Positions 39,323 to 52,400 of a stretch of 64,000 nucleotides of DNA are shown here, one piece after another. A program made the translations under genes and the position numbers. Position 1 is the first letter of the stretch. The number at the start of each line of letters is the position of its first letter. This DNA comes from Xiphias gladius (Eukaryota; Chordata; Actinopteri; Istiophoriformes; Xiphiidae), in contig NC_053422.1 of the NCBI RefSeq assembly GCF_016859285.1, positions 7,268,501-7,332,500 of the forward strand, written 5' to 3'. The notes beneath the pieces are model-generated. The model had not been told where the DNA came from. It saw only the letters and a program-made list of their open reading frames with translations, and did no database searches.

Positions 39323-39617
39323 CACCACCACAAGGGACTGAGGTTTTCAGCACTTGCCACGGCAGCGCGCAATGGACAGCACCACAAAGACTCAGTGATC
39401 CCTCGCATCACCCGGATGCTTGACAGAAACCACAGCTGACAGGCAATCTCAGCGTTCAGTGGGCGCATCTAGAGAAAGTGGAAAAGTGAGACCTAGAAAA
39501 AGAAAGCAGAAGTGCTTTGTGGACTATCCCTTGAAAATAAATACCTGCAACTCAAACAGGCTTTTTTTTTTTTTTTTTTTTTAAACATATCTCTTGCGCT
39601 AAAACAGCATCAGCACA

Positions 39618-40165
39618 ATGGAAGAAGACATGGATGAGGGGCAGACCCAGAAAGGTAAAGTATTTCTCGCATGTTTGGGTAGATTCCCTTAAGTGAATCT
39701 GACATGGGTGTTTTGTCAGCGTGTCAATGGGTGCCTCTGCAGAGACAAATGCACAAATGTTAGCCTTTCCCTTTCTGAATAGGAGAGCAGCTGTTTGTGG
39801 TAATTCCTTTGTCCACTGAGTATCAGCACTCCACTGAAGAGTGCACGTCTGTATGTGCTGTTTGGGTAGTCTGAGGGGTGTGAACTGCTTCAGCGAGGGC
39901 AGGACCGTCTTTGTTTGTTTGACAAGGTTTCCATGCCTGTCACAATGGCTGAGAGAGAAAACACTACGAGTGAAGAAACAAACCAAGCTTCTACATTCAT
40001 TAATCCATCGGTTCTCAGGTTGTGCCCTTTGTGTCCAAATATCCAGACCAAAGACCCAGTACCTTTGCGACATTGTGTGAGGAACTGATGCAGTAACGGG
40101 TTTCTTTTGTTCATTTAAGAGGGGCAGTGTTTGCTTTATGCAAAGTGGAATTGCCATTTATACTT

Positions 40166-40198
<33 letters not shown>

Positions 40199-43100
40199 CC
40201 ACCACTACCACCCACTCTCTGCATGAATGATTCAATGTACAGTTGGGACTCACATAAGCAAGGGAGAGAGAGTATATCTTTGTTTATTAGTGGACTGCAA
40301 CATTTTGAACAGGGCTGTTATTTCTGAAGCCGTCCCGCATTGACACACGAGAGATGAACAGGATGCTGTTGTCCTGTAGAAAACACATTTGTCTTGGCCT
40401 CCGTTGTCTCCCTGCCTCTCAGATTCACTTCATGTAACAGGCATGGCTTCATATGTTTGTGTTTCCCTTCCCTCCAGTCTTTCTCCGCCTTGCAGCTTAG
40501 CGCTCCTCACAGGCGCACATGAGCTGTAATAGTTGCCATGGCACTGGCCAAGGGTAGTCATTATCCTTTCTGTCTTCACCCACTCCTGCTGATGACATTT
40601 CAGTAACACAGGAATAGTTCACTGTGTCTGTGAGTGTGGGAAGCGAAGAGGCAGAAAGAGATACGGTCCGACTGACAGAAATTAAGTAGAAGAGAAGGGA
40701 AGAGAGATTAAGATGGTGTAAGAAAGAGAGTGAGAGGTTTGGGGAAATGCAGTATGGGAAACATACAGTAATCATCTATTATAAATAAAGGCTGACTATA
40801 TGTTATTTAAGCAAATCCAGTAGATACAGATTCTGTTTTATTCCCTGTTGATTAAAGGGATTGACAAAACTGCTGCAAGATTATTTATGAGGGTGCTGTT
40901 TCATATGACAATTTGCAACGATTTGCATATGTACCACCGAAAATCTATGACATCCTGGTCGCCATTGCTAGGTGTGTACTCGGGCATTCCTGTTCAGAAA
41001 GCAAAATCTGTCATCCTTGGCCACTAGCACAAATGCTCACCCAACTGAAAGAAGCAGCCGGGCAAGCTTTGCAAACATGACTGTATGCCATGTCCCTGTT
41101 ACATGGGTGAAGTGGAGGTTAGTAAAGTCTCTGTAATTACTTAGTTTGCACTCATATACGGCAAGCTCGGTTAGCCTAAATCTGGCTCACGGGCAAAACA
41201 TTTTCTTCTGAATATCTACAAAGATTGTAAAACGTGCAAACAGAAGGCCATATGTTCATTTTGTTTTCTTAGGACAGTCAGAGTTGCTCTGCACAAGCTC
41301 TTTCAGAGATGCAAAAGAGAAACCAAACAAAAGGGTTTTCTTGTTTTTGTTTTTTTTTTTTGCAGGTGACGTAATTGTTTTTTCTGTGTCACTTGTTAAA
41401 CTTTGATGGTTAGAAACAAAGGATGGCTTGGAGCTTAAAAGTCTAGTAGGGAAAAGAGGTTCAGGATGAAATAAAAGGTGCAATCGGAGCAAAAAATAAA
41501 TAATTACATACATCAATACTTATCTTAGTCCACATATCCTGTGTTTATGGCTGACATTTGCTGTGTAACACTACTGTAAACGTTCTCACGATTCAAAAAG
41601 AGTTTGTTTAAAAAAAAAGTAAATGACCAGCCTGTTACCTTAGGAGCTGACATTCAATCTGGTCCTGCCCCCCTGACAAGTGCATGTGGCCACTTACAGC
41701 CCTATGGCCACCGTGGTGACACGCCTTCGTGAATCATTGCCCACGTGTGAGGAAAAACTGGATTTGTTTCTTTGAGTTACTTACGTCAAGGACTGGCTTT
41801 GAAGTTTATACCTTTAAACATCTGAATACAAACTGTGGCCTCTAGACAGTACAAGGCTTCAGCAATAATCAGGCAACAGATGTTTAAGTGTATAATATGC
41901 AAAAAATAAACAAACTGACAGTCAAAACCAATTCAAATTTGATTAAGTGTAGCTAAAAGCTAAGGCCTAGATGAGACGGTGAGATGCAGAATCCACTTAG
42001 TAATGCTTTTAAGGTTAAACTTGCAGCTCTCTAAACAAATGAGAACTGCAAGTTCAATCCACTTATACGGAAATACAAACAAAAAATACTTTGGGAAAAG
42101 TAGTTTCTTCTCCAGATTTGACTGGGTCTGGAAGGTTGTGTACGCTTTCCCTATGGGTGAAAAATGAACGCTAGTAGTGGATGTAAAGACAGATTCTGTT
42201 TTATTAATAAGATTGTGACAATATTTCAGGAGGTTTACTGGTTGATCAAGCTTGACACAACGTAAGATAGGTAATGTTAGAACAAGGTAGCCGGGGCTCA
42301 CTGGACACCTGGCATTGTGGGTCTTTTATCAAATGATTGACTTGAAAACTCACAGCTCTTCAACAGATGACTGGTACAATGGCTCTGACGAAGCATGATG
42401 AACATTAAAGCTGCCCTGTTAAGAGAAGTTTTAAGCTGCAACAGTCAAGTCACACCCCAACTTTTAAGTCACTCTGGGTAATAAATATGGTAATGAATAA
42501 ATAAGTGGGGGAAAAAAAAAAAAGCGAAACTTAGCACCACCAAGTCCAACAATGATTTCTGTTGCTGTAAAGCTGTCACGGAGCAAGCTTACGGGCCATC
42601 AAAGATCTAGTCAGAGCTGTGCTTAACACTGACACACTGAACATTCACGAAAGCATTGCTCACAGCAAAAGTTCTTTAAAACACAAGCACTGTAACAATA
42701 TTTCTGTGAGGCCAGATCAGTTTTAAAAAAGCTTATGGAGTGTCATCTTTGTTTTCTTATCAGAAGGCAACTCTGTTTTATGTGGGCTTTCAATGTCAGC
42801 CGGGTACTATCTTCACTATCACAAATGCATGACATTCTTAAAGGACAATTCAACAGAATTTTGCTGATTAAACATGCGATAGACATCATCCAAACTAATG
42901 GCAAACTGCAAATAAATAGGTACCGCAACCTCAGAAGAGGTATGGGTGTCAATGAGTACACTCAGAGCACGCTAACGGCCTTCTGTCTTCCTTTTTTGAG
43001 GCTGCAAATCTCCGATTATGAGTCAGACGCACCAGGTGGGCACTGCTCACTTCAGCTACTTGCCAAATGTAGCAGTGCACACTATATACCAAAAGGGGCC

Positions 43101-46100
43101 ATCAGCACCAGGGCGCAAACCAACGCCCTATGGTTGACAAGGCAGGTTTCCACTAACGTGACTGAAGTTCTGCGGACAAGTTTTGCAAATAAGAACAGGA
43201 TGGGTAATAGCGTTTAAGAATAAACCAAACAACATTCTGAACATAGTTCACATTAGTTTTGTTAATTGCCGCTGACTGGAAAAATTGAGAAAGGCATACC
43301 CGTTAGCTTTTGCTGAGCCAAGAAACTACTGTGCAAGGCACCGCTTGTCCCTCCATGCGATCAGCTTGATCAGACCACTAACTTGGCAAGCTGTTAAATG
43401 TTGAGCATCTCATTGACATTTTTTTGTCAATCTTCATGAAACACAGGAGTTTTTGTCAAATGACAGGGAATGAACACAGCAGACAGCAGGGCTTTGCTGT
43501 ATCTTTTAAAGGCTCCTTGAGTTTCACGCACTTTGAATTTACAGCCCCCACATTAAATGTCAGATTTGCATTAAGGTTAGGGTGTGAATTCACAAGCAGC
43601 TGCTTTGATTAGAGATGATGCTGTTAGACTAATATACCGTTGTGCCAATATACATGACCAAAATTGACAAAATTATTAGGCCCATTGTCAATATTGATAT
43701 GGTATATAATTACTTTTCCAGATTTTATTTATTCTTAGGGCTTAGTATTGTGTTTGTGAATGTATTCCTTCATTTCTAGATAGTAGCAAATCCCAGAGTT
43801 CTCCTGTCATCTTGCCTTAAACACCCTCTAACCTTAATTAATTAAACCGGTAAATACATCAGTGGAGAGTTTGTGTCCCGTGATGGCCTCAAAATATCAG
43901 CGGTGAGTTGTGGTCATGCCACATTACACAACCTCCCTCTCTTTTCCTGTCTCTCTCGTCTCTCTCGCTCATTGTTCTGAATCCTAATTTGCCCCAGCCA
44001 AGTAGAAGTCAAGGGAGTTCCACCAATTGTTCATTGTTGGGGCTATTACAGGAGATCTTCTGATGATTTTCTTTCATAGGAATGACTCACCATTATAGAT
44101 TTTTAGATATGGGATAGCAGGTGTCCAATATACTATATAGTGATGCCCTTTTAGACCATTCCCGAAGATACCCACTGGGATTTTGACATGGGCACATTAT
44201 AATAGGGCTTTTTGGAAAGTGTAATCAAGTACAAACACAACTGTACAGATTCAATCAGACCCTGAGGACAGGCTTTTTTCCTCTGATCTATTGTTTGGGA
44301 GCTGCGGCTTAAATCCCATACACTCCCTGGTGTTGGCTGCTTATAATGTTGCCAATAAAGACATTTAAACTCTTTCTCAGTTTGAAATGAGCATCAGCCG
44401 CACAGTTTAAGTGTCTAAATTGAGAGCAGAAGAACAGCCCTGGTGTCTTCTCCTGAGTTTTTGACATTTGTCCCTCAGTTCCTGGAGTGAACTTGGCACA
44501 GACAAAAGACACATCCCTGCTCAGCAGTCACGCAGTCAGGCTCAGACTCCTCCATCTCTCAGCGTAAAATAAAGAGAAGAAATCAGCGGCTGAGCTTTGG
44601 GACCTGGCCCGCAACGTCCTTTTTTGCCCAGAGGGTTTATCTGTAATGTGTCTCATTCACTATTGTCCCACTGAATTTGTTGACATACAGTAAAGTGGGT
44701 CACGGCTCCGAAGTACCCGGCCTATTCGCTTATTTTGCGCTGCGGTTGACATGGCAACCATACTGGTTGATTAAACATGCGCAGAGGAGATGGGGGGGCG
44801 TGCAGGAGCTGAAAAAAAAAAAACCAAAAAAAAAAAAACCTGCTCGCTTCAGGGGAGGGGGGGGCTTCGCGTTAAATATAGGAAAGCAACGAGACGCGTA
44901 TACACCCATTACTCCTAGGCTGACACAGACACACCATCCCCCCACTGAGATCTCTCTCTCTCTCCCCCTCTCCCTTTCTGTCTCTCTCTCTAGGACCAGG
45001 CTCACTGCCACCCCACCCCCACACAAAACTCCTCTTCTAACAAGGAACTAATAACTGCTGGTTGAATGCGCAAAAATTGAGTCTGATTGGATGTCTTGTG
45101 GTGTAAGTGAAGTCAATACGCACCGGACATAAAATTTGATAACTGTTCTCTTTTCTGTCATCTCCTTCACTTAATTTTGTTCATTTCCTGCTCTGAAAAC
45201 GCATCTTATTAATTTTCTCTGTGGCTAAAACGGCACCAAATAGCAAAGCCTGACTTTCCTACATGCTGGATTTTAATTAAGGATGTGCCAACAAAGACAT
45301 ACCAACTTTACAGGTCAATATCATCTTTAAAAAACATTAATTGGAGTCAACTAAAAATCTGTATTTATGCCAAGACTTCTAGTACATTAGTAGTACGATC
45401 AGCATTAGGTACAATAGAGAGGTACAAACAAGATGCATCTGACTTGAGTGTGAACTCCAATCAGATTCTGACAGTTCATTCCAGTGCAAACATCTTTTCT
45501 CTGCACTCCTGGGCCAGGCAGGTGTCTACAGCCAATATTTTATTGGCGTAAATGATCATCTTTCTTTCTTTGTTTCCGGCAACTCCCACTTTGCCGAGCG
45601 TGTTGACCCAAACGACACAGGGAAATGATCTAGCATCGCGCATCCTGACTATGCTGTCGCAGACAAACAAGTTACAAAGAGCTTTGGGTCACGGGTGTGT
45701 TTGAAGTTTAAGAGGGGTATTTATTGACACTGCTACAGTACACATCACAGCCACAGTCTATCAAAGACTCGGTCTGCATGTGTCTGAAAAGCAACTCAGG
45801 GGAAAAGACAGAATAGGTCTCCACCGCAGAACATCAAAGAGAAACCCAAAGACATATTTTGGAAGTGCAATTATGTAATCTTCCTGCAATTTGGAAGGCT
45901 ATATGCAGAGAGCTATTTGCTACACACCACTTTCAGCTCTACAAAATGCAAGTTATTGGAACTAAATTAACTATTTACATTATGAGAGGTAAATCTGGAA
46001 GAGGAGCATTTTTGTTGGATCCTGAACCTTTAAATATGTTGCCATAAAATACATGTCTCCCCTTTGACAAAGTCCTGCGAACGGATCCGGTGGGTAATAA

Positions 46101-46431
46101 GCTTGGTAATAAGTACATTTGACTGCTTAAATCATTATGTACTAGACTGGGCCTGCTGTGGGCTGGTAAAGGCCAGGAAAAAAATTCAACTTCACGCAGA
46201 AGGAAACTGAGGGACTTCGGTAAGGTTAGAAAAACATGCCTGAAGAATACTGTATTAAACATGGATATAACAGTATCTGACTCATTGGTGCCTTAAAAAG
46301 GGCAGCAAATCTTTAGTTAATTAACTCCAACTGTCTCTGGATGTTAGAGCCATGTTTTCTTTGAATGACGTCATTTACCTCTAATCATTATTTAAGGATA
46401 ACCTCCTCCCTCATGCAAATGTTGACTGGGT

Positions 46432-46486
<55 letters not shown>

Positions 46487-49400
46487 GCCCTTTTGCCTGT
46501 CGGATATGACACTGACAGATGGAGGAGAAGTAGGAGGTAGGAGGGGCCTTGGGAGGGGGGTCATCCTTTCTCTTTGTATTAGGGAGACGCCTTCTGTTGA
46601 TTGGACCATGGTGTTTGGGGTCATGTAGGCTTCACTTTGTTTAAAAAAAAAAAAAGAGGCTTTTTTTGTGTGACGGATAAAAAATTTAAACCCCACCGTC
46701 TCATGAAATCCTGTCTCTTTGTTCAAAATTCATTAAGACTAATCCTAGTTGCCAGTATTTCAATTTTGGCAAGTGAAATTTATTTCACATAGCAGGAAGA
46801 ATCTTCAGATCTTTAGATGTTTCTCCCCTGTTGGAGGCTCGTACAGCGGCAGAAAGCATGAAATCTGAGTTACTTTGAAAAAAAAGGCTTTTTAATTTTG
46901 AAGGACTTTTATATTCATGAACCTTCATTGCTCTGGGGATAGACTTCCCACTCTAATAATGTAAATAAAACTAGGCAATTTCAATGAGTAGTTTGCGTGT
47001 TTTGCCATGAAAACAACAACTTACAGTATCCAAAGCTCCATACTGTGTCTTCCTAGGCCAGATCAAGTAAAAGGCATACACAAGGTTCCTCCTCATTGCG
47101 TCCACTGGTCCATTCGAATCAGCTCACCCAAAGTCAATTAGGACAAAATCCCAACTTGACTGTAAGTCGGTGTTTCAAAAGACAAATAGTACTGCACCTG
47201 TGAGCATGATCGATTCAAATACTTGCAGCTCAAGCAGGGGATCTTTTATTTTCATCGCAGGTAATGTTGGGCTAAGCAGGAGGCTTGAATAATGAATGTG
47301 AGAGGCTTGTGCTCTGCTGCTCTGTGCCACTTCTAAATTATGGATCAAGCATCTACTAGCTCTCCGAGTCAGTTCGCACCATCACTTGCCATTTTTCACC
47401 GGCTCAGTGCTGCAGTCGGTTAGGATCAATGACGGGTTAAAGAGAGGAAAAAAAAGAGGATGCGGTGGTATGAGAGGAGGTGTTGTTTAACGCAGTGGTG
47501 GCGACGACACATGATATCAGAACCATAGAGACAAATCGCATCTAATCAAATATCCTCCAAAAGCCATAAAGCCATTATAGCATGGTCCGCTTATAGGTTT
47601 AACTGCGCTCTCAAAAATATGAAGACACACATGAGAACATTAGACAAAGAACAGCTGAATAAAGATTAGAAGATGTTACTAACATGACAAAACATGACTG
47701 AATACCAACATCCAGTCTGACTCTCTTTTTTCCTTCTGTTAGACCATTATGTAAGAGTCACTATTAAGTAGTAACCTTAACCTGCGTTTGACACGGTCAT
47801 TTCATTTTGCCCTTATACGTCTCTCTTTAGCGGCTCCGAGGAGTTTCCCCTCCACAAAATGAAAAGCAGACAATCAATAAAACATCACTCTATTTACAGC
47901 CACTCACTATTACTCCCATCCTACCCTGTAACTTCATCTTCAATTGTTTCCATGGAAACACCTCCTTTCAGTCAAGTCACGTAGACGACATTAGTTTGCT
48001 GTACCTCACAAACTATTTCAATGCAAACTACTAGCCAGGTCTGTTATTTGGATCTGTAATAGGCAGCAATGACACCTGACTTCCTGTATGATTGGTGGCG
48101 TCACACATCAGGGAAAGGTAAAACAGATTTCAAATGAAGAATGGCAAGATGCCGGCTCCAGCCAGTTTAATCTGTGTGCAGAAATGTAAATAATGTAGAG
48201 GTAGTAAACCTTGATTGAGGCCATGACATAAATCATTTATATTGCTGCTCATCCCCCTTCATGTAAAGCACGGGCTTCAAACACCTTACAGCACCAAATT
48301 TAACCAGCGTGTCTCAAAGGTGGGTAAAAGAAAAAAGAAAAAAAGGAATAAGTTTGCTCCCAATGTGAGGTTGTAGTATTGTCTTCCACTCCACTTGATT
48401 TATGTATGCAGTTCTTTTAAAACTTGAGCTGGAATTTTTATCTTACTGCAGCAAACAAAAAGCCTATCTTGAGACTAAGTAGGAAAGGAATTGGGAAAAT
48501 TACAAAATTTGTGTTTTCTTTTTATGAAGTGTTCATGTGCTTCATGAAAACTCAAGTTTTGATTCACATGCGACAGGCAAAAGTAACAAGCACCGCATGC
48601 GAATCAGTCTAATGCTCTAAAATGTCCACTTATCTGTTTTGGAGAGTATCTCAGATGATCGGACAGTTAGTTCTTACTCTGGCTTAAACAGGCCCACTGA
48701 CCCATGGCGTGAGGGGTAAACGCGACCGCCTTCTCTGTCACTCTCATCTTGTCGGTAAACACCCTCGCATCAATAAATCCCGTCACCGCCTGCTTCCTGA
48801 AACGATTAAGGTAACTCAGGATAATGAGTCTGAGGGAAGAGGTGGTGCCAGAATCACTCTCTGTCTTTTATCTGTTGCGATGATCAAAAACAGTAAACAG
48901 CAAAAAATATGACATCCGCGCCGCAAAGTAATCAGGAATTTGCGCCTGCATGTATATGACTGGCCTTCGCGGCGCGGTTGCCGGATGACATTTTTTTGGC
49001 AGCGAAAGCCACGCATCACGAGTTGCAAGGGTTCAACTTTTTTTCGACTATTCTACGTTTTTTTTACCAGAGCCCTCTGTTGGAGGCTCTGCTGAAGTTG
49101 CTGGACAGGCCTCATTCAAATGACTGAGGGGGCTGTGTTTTTTCACTCGGTGCGGAAGTTGGTCTGAACATGGCCTAAAATATTGAAATATACTGTAAAA
49201 ACTGGTACTTGTACATATTTTATTGTGGCCAAATCAGGTCAATCTGATATCTTACGGAGATTTCCCAAATTTTCTGATCAAAAACATCATTAGTAAACAA
49301 TTTTTTTTTCACAAACTGTAGCTTCAATAGGCCAGAATGCAATGCACTTGCAAGAGATATTTCATTTTTGCTAAAAACACTATAGACATGCCTAACCCAC

Positions 49401-52400
49401 TGCTGAATCATCACACTTGCAAGCAATTTATACCATAAATCAACCTTTTGTTTAAGAGCAACAAATTCATCATCCTTTCTAGGGAACAACTAACAGCCTT
49501 GCAGAGAAGTCAAGTTGAAGGACAGTGGCGACATCAACATGAATGACAAAATAACAGTGCAGTGCATTGTTTGACATAAATCATTTTAACAGGGAGACTG
49601 ACCTTTCCCCTTTTAACCTATTACTATCAAAACTACACTATTTCACCATTTGACTTAAATTGTACAAGTGAAGCAAGAGGCGGCATCAGTTTTACTGGCT
49701 GACGGGGAGTCCAAGCTGCAGGTAGGCAGAGTCACATGAGTTAAGGTGCGAATTGGCGTGAAAACGCCTGTGGATGTCAGCGGAGTGGAGGCTCAGGTCA
49801 ACTACCTGATAGACTGAAAGGCACCAACAGGTGAGGTGTTCCCTGAATCTGATGTCTCTTCCCAGGTGATGTCCCACTCTCTTGGGCTGGCCTGGTATGA
49901 ATGTTGGAGAAACACCAGGGCAATGATGATATAGAAATGTTGTAAATAGCAAAGAGATAGTGTAACCTGTTAAGAGAGGGATTCACCACTTTGACATATA
50001 ATGACATACTGTACTCTCATTTCCCCGAAAGAGGGGGGGGGGGGGCCTTTTGATGAAGACATACAGAAACCCACCTTTGCGGGACGTGTCCATCCATTTC
50101 AGCATAATTTCAAACTGCAAAGTTTGAAAATATCCCGAGAAAACACGACTGAGCTGAGAAAACGTCCATAAACAGACGTTAAAAAACAGGCAAGAGAAGC
50201 ACGTCTTTAAAGCTGTAACTGACCAGAGTAGATTCTAAGTGTTAAAAAGCTGCACAGGCTATTGGGAAACTGCATACATTCTCAACAAACCTGTCATGGA
50301 CAAAATAGGTTTAGAATAAGGTAGGAAGGCAGAATAGACATTCTACAGTCTAGCACTGGATTACATCAGCGAGAATGCAGATAATCTAGGCAAGTCTGGG
50401 CGAGGGTTGAAGCTGCAGCATAAAGTCTGATTGCTCTGCACAGCCCAGCAGGCGGACCGGCTACTTGGTATTCCGCTCAGGTTTGGATCTGAGTCAGAAG
50501 CAGAGAGAGTTGCGGAGGAGGAGGGGCGATATTTGCTCTGACTCCTGCTTTGTAACACAGGAGAAGACGACGCGATAACCATAAAAGAGATGGCGCTGAA
50601 AACGGCCTCGATGAACGATCCTGAAATCTTTTATAATCTCTATAACTAACAATGAAAACTGACTGTGCAGTCATAGGGCTCTTTTCTGATCGAGGACAGC
50701 GGTGTGAATGCAGATTAATTCAATCATGGGCCCTGGCAGTGATGTAACTGATTGAGAGAAATTTTCCGTTTCTACGAACATGGAATTACATTTGTACATT
50801 TCACATACGAGTATTGATTTTGACTTCAAGCAGCTATGCATATTTAGGTTGCAGCTCTCCATTGCAATACGGCTCTAGATAAAGAGTTACGAATTGATTT
50901 AGAACGCGATTGGCTTTGTGAAAAATGTGTCTGTGTGGTTAATATACTGCACTGCACTGCAAGACCCCATAAAGTCTGGTTATGTTCTGTGCTTCCCCAG
51001 GAAATAAATTCCACATCTACTGCTGTTACCCTGAGAAATGACTGTCTCAGTACCCAGAAATAGACACACACACACACACACACACACATGCACACACACA
51101 CTAATACACAAACATAGGAGACATATAAATCTAAGCAACTCGTATAGACACACTTACGTGCCTGAGTATTTACAGACTCAGCTTCTCTGTGAGAAATTTG
51201 TATGACAGGAGATTGAAGTTGAAACCAAGCAATGATTAGTCACCTTAAGGGGGCCCCAGGGAAAGGAAGCTGGGCAAAGAAGAATAGAGTTAAAAAGGTC
51301 AGGCTCACGATGTGACGCTCAGACTGAGTTTTTAGTACTGAATAAAATGTCAGCACCCTCTGTAGGGCTGAGCAGCTGACCGAACAAATATGGTGCATGA
51401 ACCAAGAATACAGGAAAAATGTGACACTAGATAAAGCAGAGGTGGCCATTAAACATCTGAATCTCTTTTGCGGCTTTGAGTAGCCCCAACACCCGATGCA
51501 AGCTGTTCATACTGTGTATCAGGGAGAAGATGTACCGTAGTCCAGCTACTTTGACAAGTTGTTGTGTTTTGTTCCGCTGCACATGCATGCATGCATGCTT
51601 TCCTCCCAACTGTGGTCTGAATCTTGGAGATTCTCAAAAAGTAAATGGTTCTACAGTGTAAAACATGCAAATGCATTTGCCCATTGGCAAAGTTTGGTTG
51701 AATTTTTAATTTGAGAAGTCTTTCCTTTTCCTGCCTTTGTTGACTAACGGTTGACCTTTCTGATCTATTTGTCTGTTAAGGGTGCCTTGAATGCTGCATC
51801 AAATGCCTGGGTGGGATTCCATACCCATCCCTCATAGCCACCATCTTGTTGTACGCGGGCGTGGCTCTGTTCTGCGGCTGCGGACATGAGGCGCTGTCCG
51901 GCACTGTCATCATCCTCCAGAACTACTTCGAGGTGATGCGGAGCCCTGTGGACGCACTGGATGTATTCACCATGTGAGTAGTAGAGGTTCAGACTGACTT
52001 TGTGTGTCGATTCGTTTCTGAAGATAACGTTATCAACCCTACGGAATTGGCTATTTGCATTCCCACAAAGGGAAAGAAAAACATTGTTTTAACATACGCT
52101 GTGTGACACAGCCTACATTTTCCACAGTGCACCAAATCTCCAAACTGCTTTGATTCTTTCTTTAGAACATTTTGTAGTATATATTATCTATGTTACTAAA
52201 GCAAAAATGAGAGAACAACAATATTTGACCCACAATTGAATCGCACCATCCTGTGGCAACTTCTCAAAGGCTTGCTAAAGACTTGTTATAGTTTTGAGAA
52301 CAAAGTGTAACAAGGTATTGTTGTGTACATTTTCAGTGGTTCTCTATTCATTCTCCAGGATTGACATAATCAAGTATGTGATCTACGGCATTGCTTCGGC

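Larger units (their letters stand above)
39655..51780 (+). other. gpm6a intron 1 (12.1 kb)
   Basis: The 12.1-kb first intron separates the 12-residue N-terminal exon from the rest of gpm6a. No exon of another gene was recognised on either strand. It holds several microsatellites and homopolymer runs. In mammals GPM6A uses alternative first exons, so a second promoter could lie here, but I could not identify one with confidence. The 201-codon minus-strand frame across exon 1 (39552-40157) looks like a chance frame. Confidence 0.6.

Noticed and set aside
39184-39468. Poly-Leu and poly-Arg open frames near 39.3 kb
   Set aside because: Produced by translating the (TCC)n repeat on the two strands.
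39552-40157. 201-codon minus-strand open frame across gpm6a exon 1
   Set aside because: It starts in intron 1, runs antisense through gpm6a exon 1 and ends in a poly-Lys tract made by a T-run. No domain or family resemblance; most likely a chance frame.
44677-45051. Lys/Pro- and Ser-rich frames in gpm6a intron 1
   Set aside because: Built from an A-run, a G-run and a (TC)n tract; not a gene.
51581-51600. Tandem CATG tetranucleotide run in gpm6a intron 1
   Set aside because: Only about four units; an ordinary short simple repeat.
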